The translations under genes were made by a program, and so were the position numbers. 9,137 nt of DNA from Candidatus Hydrogenedentota bacterium. Lineage in GTDB: Bacteria; Hydrogenedentota; Hydrogenedentia; Hydrogenedentiales; CAITNO01. The first letter of the stretch is position 1; the number at the start of each line of letters is the position of its first letter. Under the pieces are notes generated by a model. That model saw only the letters and a program-made list of their open reading frames with translations. It had not been told where the DNA came from and made no database searches. Shown one piece after another: positions 5,597 through 9,137 of this stretch. Location of the stretch: the NCBI GenBank assembly GCA_903922535.1, contig CAIXUF010001058.1, positions 1 to 9,137 on the forward strand, in the 5' to 3' direction.

Positions 5597-7732
5597 TCAG
5601 GGCCTGGGGGGACTTGTCGCAGGCTTGGGCGCAGCGTGGCCGGGCCCGCCCAAATCCGCCAGGGCACGCTTCAAATTGTTGAGAGCGAGCGTGAAGTTCG
5701 GATCGATGCGCAAGGCTTGGCGGTACTCCGCAATGGCCTCCTTCAGCGCCCCCTTTCGGGCCAGTTCGCAGCCGAGATTGTTGTGCGCCACGGCGAAGTC
5801 CGGCTTGGCGGCGACGGCTTGGCGGAAGTACGGGATGGCCTCTTCGTTCTTGTCTTGTCGAACAAGTGCCTCGCCAATCCTGTTTAACGCTTCATGCCGG
5901 TTCCCGGGGTCCGCCTCGCCCGCGTGGGTGTAGCATTGAAGTGCCTCCGCATGCCTGCCCAAGGCCACAAGGGCATCGCCCATGTTGTAAAGGACAAGAG
6001 GGGAGTCGGGCGCGGCAGCCAGTGCCTTGCGGTACTCGGCAACGGCTTCTTCGGGTGCCCCCTTTCGGGCAAGGGAGTAGCCGAGACTGTTGTGCGCCGG
6101 GGAGAGGTCCGGCTGGGCGGCAATGGCTTGGCGGAAGTGCGCGATGGCGTCGTCAACCTTGTCCTGCGCCAGCAGGGCCAGGCCCATGTTGTAAAGCATA
6201 ATTGGATCACGCGGGCGCGCGCTGAGCGCCGCGGCATAGTGGCCGACGGCCTCGGCATAACGTCCCTTCCTGTTCAGCACGCTTCCCAGGTTATTGTGCG
6301 CATCCGCGAAGCCCGGGGCGATGTGCAGGGCTTCGCTGTATGCCGCGATGGCGTCGTCATCGCGTCCCTGTTCTTCCAGGGTCTTTCCAAAAAAGGTGTA
6401 CGCCAGATAGTTGTCCGGCACCGCGTCAATGGCATGGTGAAAGAGCGTGGCGCTGTCGGACCAGGTGCGGACCTGGATATTGGCGGCCGCCGCATACATT
6501 GCGAGCGCCACAACAGCCGCAACCGGAATCACCACGGCGGTCCGCCGCCAGCGTCCCACCACCGCGTCCAGTCCCCACGCCACCGCCACGAAGAGGCCGA
6601 CCGTGGAGATGTAGGCGTACCGGTCGGCCCGGGCCTCGTTGCCGATTTGCCCCACAAGGCCGCACAGCGGCGCAAGTATAAGGGCATACCAAAACCACCC
6701 CACGAACAGGTACGGAAAACGCTTCCGTCCAACAACGGCGACGACCGTAAGCAATGCGAGCAGGCTGAGCGCAGCCGCCATCCTCCACCCCGAGAAGGCG
6801 GGGTAGGGATAGCACGCTGCAAGGTGCGTGGGCCAAAGGGCCTTCCAGGGGTACATCACGTATGAAGTCGCGGCATTGGCCAGACGAAAGACAACCGGGC
6901 GCGGTTCAAAGGACGTCAACGCGCCGGCCATCCTCTGGAACGCATACGTCGACACGGCAAAGGCAATCACAATCAGGAACAACGGGATCTTCTCCCCCAC
7001 CAAGCGGCAGAGCCGCCTTCTTCCGTTCCCCTCGCTGAGCCTAATGCCTTCCATTCGTTGGAGCGGCCAGTAGTCCAGGAAGAGCAGGACCACCGGGAAC
7101 GGGAGGAAGGACGGTTTCACCATCATGGACAGGATCAACAGGACAACCACGGGCACATAGCGGCGAATACCGGGCCCGGCGGCATACCACAGGTACGCAG
7201 AGAGGGCAAGAAGAGCGAACAGTGTGCTCAGAACGTCCCGACGGCCGCTAATCCACGCCACCGGCTGGACGTTTTGCGGGTGTATGGCAAAGAGCGCCGC
7301 CGCAAGCGCACTGCACCACGGCTGGCCGGTCATTCTCCGCAGCAGCACGAAGAGCGCCATCGTGCTGCAAATGTGGTAAAGCAGGTTGGCCGCATGGTGG
7401 CCGCCCGGATTCATGCCAAAGAGCTGGCAGTCCAGCATGTGGCTGAGCTGGTCGATGGGGTTGTAGTACCCGATGGCCCGGGTGAACGCCCATCCGATGT
7501 TCGCAGGCGTCAGCCCCTGCTGCACCCGTGGGTTGTCCGTAAGATAGAAATGGTCGTCATAGTTGACGAAATCGAAGGTGACCACCGGCCAGAACGCGGC
7601 CATTGCGAGCAGTGCGAGGCCGGCAATGATGGCGATGTCCTTGTGCAGGGCATGGGTGACGGCGCCGGGAACATTTCTAATTCCCAGAATCGCCAGATCT
7701 TTGGGGTGGCCTTTCAGTCGCGCCCTGGCCAT
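5597..7732 (-). CDS. Polytopic membrane protein with GT-C-like N-terminal half and C-terminal TPRs
   Basis: The protein is 711 residues. After a short basic cytosolic start, the first membrane helix is at about 32-51, followed by FVNYDDHFYLTDNPRV (55-70). The acidic YDD pair lies in the first external loop, as in GT-C glycosyltransferases of the PMT/TMTC type. Further landmarks are QLSHMLDCQLFG...GHHAANLLYH (95-120), HPQNVQPVAWISGRRDVLST (151-170) and GQIGNEARADRYAYISTVGL (361-380), all typical of this bacterial membrane-TPR family. I count about nine or ten helices up to residue 415. Seven TPRs follow (about 441-680, each near 34 residues) plus a partial eighth, then a Pro/Ala tail. The start has GAGGAG (CTCCTC at 7744-7749 on the plus strand), with GGAG 11 bases from the ATG. 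Homologues in PVC-type bacteria are numerous and mostly uncharacterised; protein or polymer glycosylation at the membrane is an inference from the fold. It is convergent with the LarA gene and divergent from the oxidoreductase. Confidence 0.85.
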   Translation of the reverse strand: MARARLKGHPKDLAILGIRNVPGAVTHALHKDIAIIAGLALLAMAAFWPVVTFDFVNYDDHFYLTDNPRVQQGLTPANIGWAFTRAIGYYNPIDQLSHMLDCQLFGMNPGGHHAANLLYHICSTMALFVLLRRMTGQPWCSALAAALFAIHPQNVQPVAWISGRRDVLSTLFALLALSAYLWYAAGPGIRRYVPVVVLLILSMMVKPSFLPFPVVLLFLDYWPLQRMEGIRLSEGNGRRRLCRLVGEKIPLFLIVIAFAVSTYAFQRMAGALTSFEPRPVVFRLANAATSYVMYPWKALWPTHLAACYPYPAFSGWRMAAALSLLALLTVVAVVGRKRFPYLFVGWFWYALILAPLCGLVGQIGNEARADRYAYISTVGLFVAVAWGLDAVVGRWRRTAVVIPVAAVVALAMYAAAANIQVRTWSDSATLFHHAIDAVPDNYLAYTFFGKTLEEQGRDDDAIAAYSEALHIAPGFADAHNNLGSVLNRKGRYAEAVGHYAAALSARPRDPIMLYNMGLALLAQDKVDDAIAHFRQAIAAQPDLSPAHNSLGYSLARKGAPEEAVAEYRKALAAAPDSPLVLYNMGDALVALGRHAEALQCYTHAGEADPGNRHEALNRIGEALVRQDKNEEAIPYFRQAVAAKPDFAVAHNNLGCELARKGALKEAIAEYRQALRIDPNFTLALNNLKRALADLGGPGHAAPKPATSPPRP
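5712..6163 (-). repeat. 309-bp supra-repeat within the TPR-coding region
   Basis: The DNA at 5712-5854 closely matches 6021-6163, offset by exactly 309 bp (103 residues, three TPRs). At protein level TPR3-4 (ending in FRQAIAAQPDL, SLARKGAPEEAVAEYRKAL) resembles TPR6-7 (FRQAVAAKPDF, ELARKGALKEAIAEYRQAL) more than adjacent repeats resemble each other. This suggests the array grew by duplication of a three-repeat block. Shared stretches include CCCTTTCGGG and GGCTTGGCGGAAGT. Confidence 0.65.
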
Positions 7733-8078
7733 GAAATGTCTTTCTCCTCAATCCACGATAGATACTGCGCAGGCCTGTCGCGCCGGGAGTTTGTGCCCCT
7801 GTGCGCCCGACCGAACGCCAAACACGCTGTTGTCAGATGATGCCCTGCGGTTCGCCCCAAATCAAGCGGCCTGCTGGTTTCCGGGATGGGGCGATTCCCC
7901 GCCGATAGAAACGCACGCCGCATCCATGACAGGGAACCGGTCCCGAAATGTTTGGAGTGGCGATGGACAGGCGGAGATGCTACAATGCGAAAGTCGGCCA
8001 AGGGAGGATCTGCGGGGAACTGTTGGAAGGTGTGACGGCCGTGTCGGATCGAAACGCGCAACGCTCAAGGAGTCGACC
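7733..8078. other. Divergent intergenic region between the membrane-TPR and oxidoreductase genes
   Basis: This 346-base spacer contains the ribosome binding site of the minus-strand gene near 7744-7749, a small inverted repeat GGGA/TCCC at 7932-7944, the candidate promoter at 7978-7986 and the oxidoreductase ribosome binding site at 8067-8072. No credible gene, RNA or known riboswitch is recognisable. I found no convincing promoter for the minus-strand gene. Confidence 0.55.
7978..7986 (+). promoter_or_regulatory. Candidate extended -10 promoter of the oxidoreductase gene
   Basis: TGC immediately precedes TACAAT (7981-7986), forming an extended -10 element (TGn plus a five-of-six match to TATAAT). 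The -35 position 17 bases upstream (TGGCGA, 7958-7963) matches TTGACA poorly, which is tolerated by extended -10 promoters. Transcription would start near 7993, giving a leader of about 86 bases. Confidence 0.45.
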
Positions 8079-9137
8079 ATGAACAGCAGCCGCCGAACCT
8101 TCCTCAAGCAAGTGTCCGTCCTTTCCGCAGCGCCCTTCATTCTGCCTTCCGGCATTTGGGCCGCCAAGAAAAAGCCGAATGATCTGATAACCATGGGCTT
8201 CATCGGCGTGGGCAAGCAGAACCGGTACCTTCTCGACTCTTTCCTGCAGCGCAAGCAAGTCCGCGTGCTGGCCGTCTGCGACGTGGACGCGACGCGCCGG
8301 AACTCGGCGCAACAGCAGGTGGCGGAATACTACAAGTCGCACCCCGAGAAGAGCGCGCCGGAATGCAAAGCCTACAGCGATTTCAGGGAGATCATCGGGC
8401 GCAGCGACATCGATGCGGTGTGCATTGCCACGCCGGATCACTGGCACGCCATCCCGACCATCGCCGCGCTGGAAAGCGGCAAGGATGTCTACTGCGAAAA
8501 GCCGCTGACGCACAACATCCACGAGGCAATCGCGGTGATGCACGCGGTCAAGAAAAACAGGCGGGTTCTGCAGACCGGCTCGATGCAGCGTTCCATGGAG
8601 GAGTTTCGCGTGGCCTGCGAACTGGTGCGCAACGGCGCCATTGGCAAGATAGACCGGGTGGAATGCGGTTTTGGCGCGCCGGGAATTCCCTGCGACCTGC
8701 CGGAGGAGGCCATGGAACCCGGATTGGACTGGAACTTCTGGATCGGTCCCGGACCGATGCGTCCCTACAACTCGGTGCTCAGCCCGCGCGGTGTGCATGA
8801 CCACTATCCGAACTGGCGCCTGTATAAGGAATACGGCGGCGGCGCGGTGTGCGACTGGGGCGCCCATCATGTTGACATCGCCCAATGGGGCCTGGGAATG
8901 GACGAATGCGGCCCTGAGGAGGTGCATCCGCCCGAGGACCCGAAGGCCATGAGCGGCGCCGTGCTGCATTACGCCAACGGCATACGCGTCATCCACGGCG
9001 ACGGCCACGGCTTCGGCGCGTGTTTCATCGGAAAGGACGGCGAAGTCAGGGTGAACCGCGGCCAGTTCGAGTTCTGGCTCAACGGCAAGAAGATCGCCGG
9101 CTTCACCAAGCGCGAGGACGGCGGCTCGCTCAGTTCC
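8079..9137 (+). CDS. Tat-exported Gfo/Idh/MocA-family oxidoreductase (3' end outside window)
   Basis: An open frame of 353 codons runs off the window edge. It begins with a twin-arginine signal, SRRTFLKQ (4-11), and a hydrophobic stretch ending near IWAA (26-29), so the folded, cofactor-loaded enzyme is expected outside the cytoplasm. The NAD(P)-binding Rossmann fold follows: MGFIGVGKQNR (39-49), ATPDHWHA (117-124) and the family EKP motif (140-142), whose lysine is catalytic. The C-terminal domain shows DWNFWIGPGPMRPYN (217-231) and GAHHVDIAQWG (261-271), a histidine-rich segment typical of this secreted subfamily; family knowledge suggests H264 is in the active site. The start is set by AAGGAG at 8067-8072, 6 bases before the ATG. 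Secreted members oxidise sugars or glycosides, often to 3-keto forms, which would suit the DUF1080 proteins 7 kb away, but the substrate is unknown. It may belong to a transcription unit continuing beyond the window. Confidence 0.92.
   Translation, partial: MNSSRRTFLKQVSVLSAAPFILPSGIWAAKKKPNDLITMGFIGVGKQNRYLLDSFLQRKQVRVLAVCDVDATRRNSAQQQVAEYYKSHPEKSAPECKAYSDFREIIGRSDIDAVCIATPDHWHAIPTIAALESGKDVYCEKPLTHNIHEAIAVMHAVKKNRRVLQTGSMQRSMEEFRVACELVRNGAIGKIDRVECGFGAPGIPCDLPEEAMEPGLDWNFWIGPGPMRPYNSVLSPRGVHDHYPNWRLYKEYGGGAVCDWGAHHVDIAQWGLGMDECGPEEVHPPEDPKAMSGAVLHYANGIRVIHGDGHGFGACFIGKDGEVRVNRGQFEFWLNGKKIAGFTKREDGGSLSS

Noticed and set aside
5894..6865. Plus-strand frames of 323 residues (5894-6865) and 260 residues (7058-7840) opposite the membrane-TPR gene
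   Set aside because: They are antisense shadows of a well-supported family member; their periodicity simply mirrors the TPR repeats.
7932..7944. GGGA/TCCC inverted repeat as an operator upstream of the oxidoreductase
   Set aside because: Four-base arms are too short to stand out in GC-rich sequence and no matching second site was seen.
7980..9008. Minus-strand open frame of 342 residues opposite the oxidoreductase
   Set aside because: The plus strand encodes a clear Gfo/Idh/MocA protein with Tat signal and EKP motif; the opposite frame is Val/His/Arg-rich shadow sequence.

Overview
The window is a GC-rich stretch of bacterial chromosome. The gene types point to a saccharide-degrading, free-living bacterium of the PVC group (Planctomycetes, Lentisphaerae, Verrucomicrobia) or a Hydrogenedentes-like lineage. 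The reasons are two secreted DUF1080 proteins, a Tat-exported Gfo/Idh/MocA oxidoreductase, a polytopic membrane-TPR protein of a type common in those phyla, and a small DUF6868-like membrane protein. This placement is an inference from gene families; nothing in the window fixes the phylum.

Layout from left to right. (1) 4-1365, plus strand: two consecutive secreted DUF1080 (3-keto-disaccharide hydrolase family) proteins of different subtypes. (2) 1448-1726, minus strand: a 92-residue two-helix membrane protein, convergent with the DUF1080 pair. (3) 1727-2280: a divergent intergenic region with a 9-bp tandem repeat, a G/C hairpin and a near-consensus sigma-70 promoter. (4) 2281-3969, plus strand: a secreted beta-rich protein ending in tandem 93-residue Ig-like modules, closed by a textbook intrinsic terminator. 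(5) 4089-5372, plus strand: a LarA-family (nickel-pincer racemase/epimerase) protein with the catalytic residues intact. (6) 5597-7732, minus strand: a 711-residue membrane protein with a GT-C-like N-terminal half and seven C-terminal TPRs. (7) 8079 to the window end, plus strand: a Tat-exported Gfo/Idh/MocA oxidoreductase, cut off by the edge.

Functional reading. DUF1080 proteins and Gfo/Idh/MocA dehydrogenases are the two halves of a known oxidative route for glycoside cleavage: oxidation of the sugar C3 to a ketone, then elimination of the aglycone. LarA homologues include racemases and epimerases of 2-hydroxy acids and sugar acids. All three types occur here within 9 kb, but they are separated by unrelated genes and a strand switch, so they are not one operon. 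A shared role in sugar or sugar-acid catabolism is plausible and unproven.

I found no CRISPR array, tRNA, rRNA, transposase or phage gene. No wholly new system is evident. The best leads are the modular secreted protein with its own promoter and terminator, the LarA homologue without visible cofactor genes, the two-subtype DUF1080 pair, and a pair of hairpins with the same stem just downstream of both minus-strand genes.
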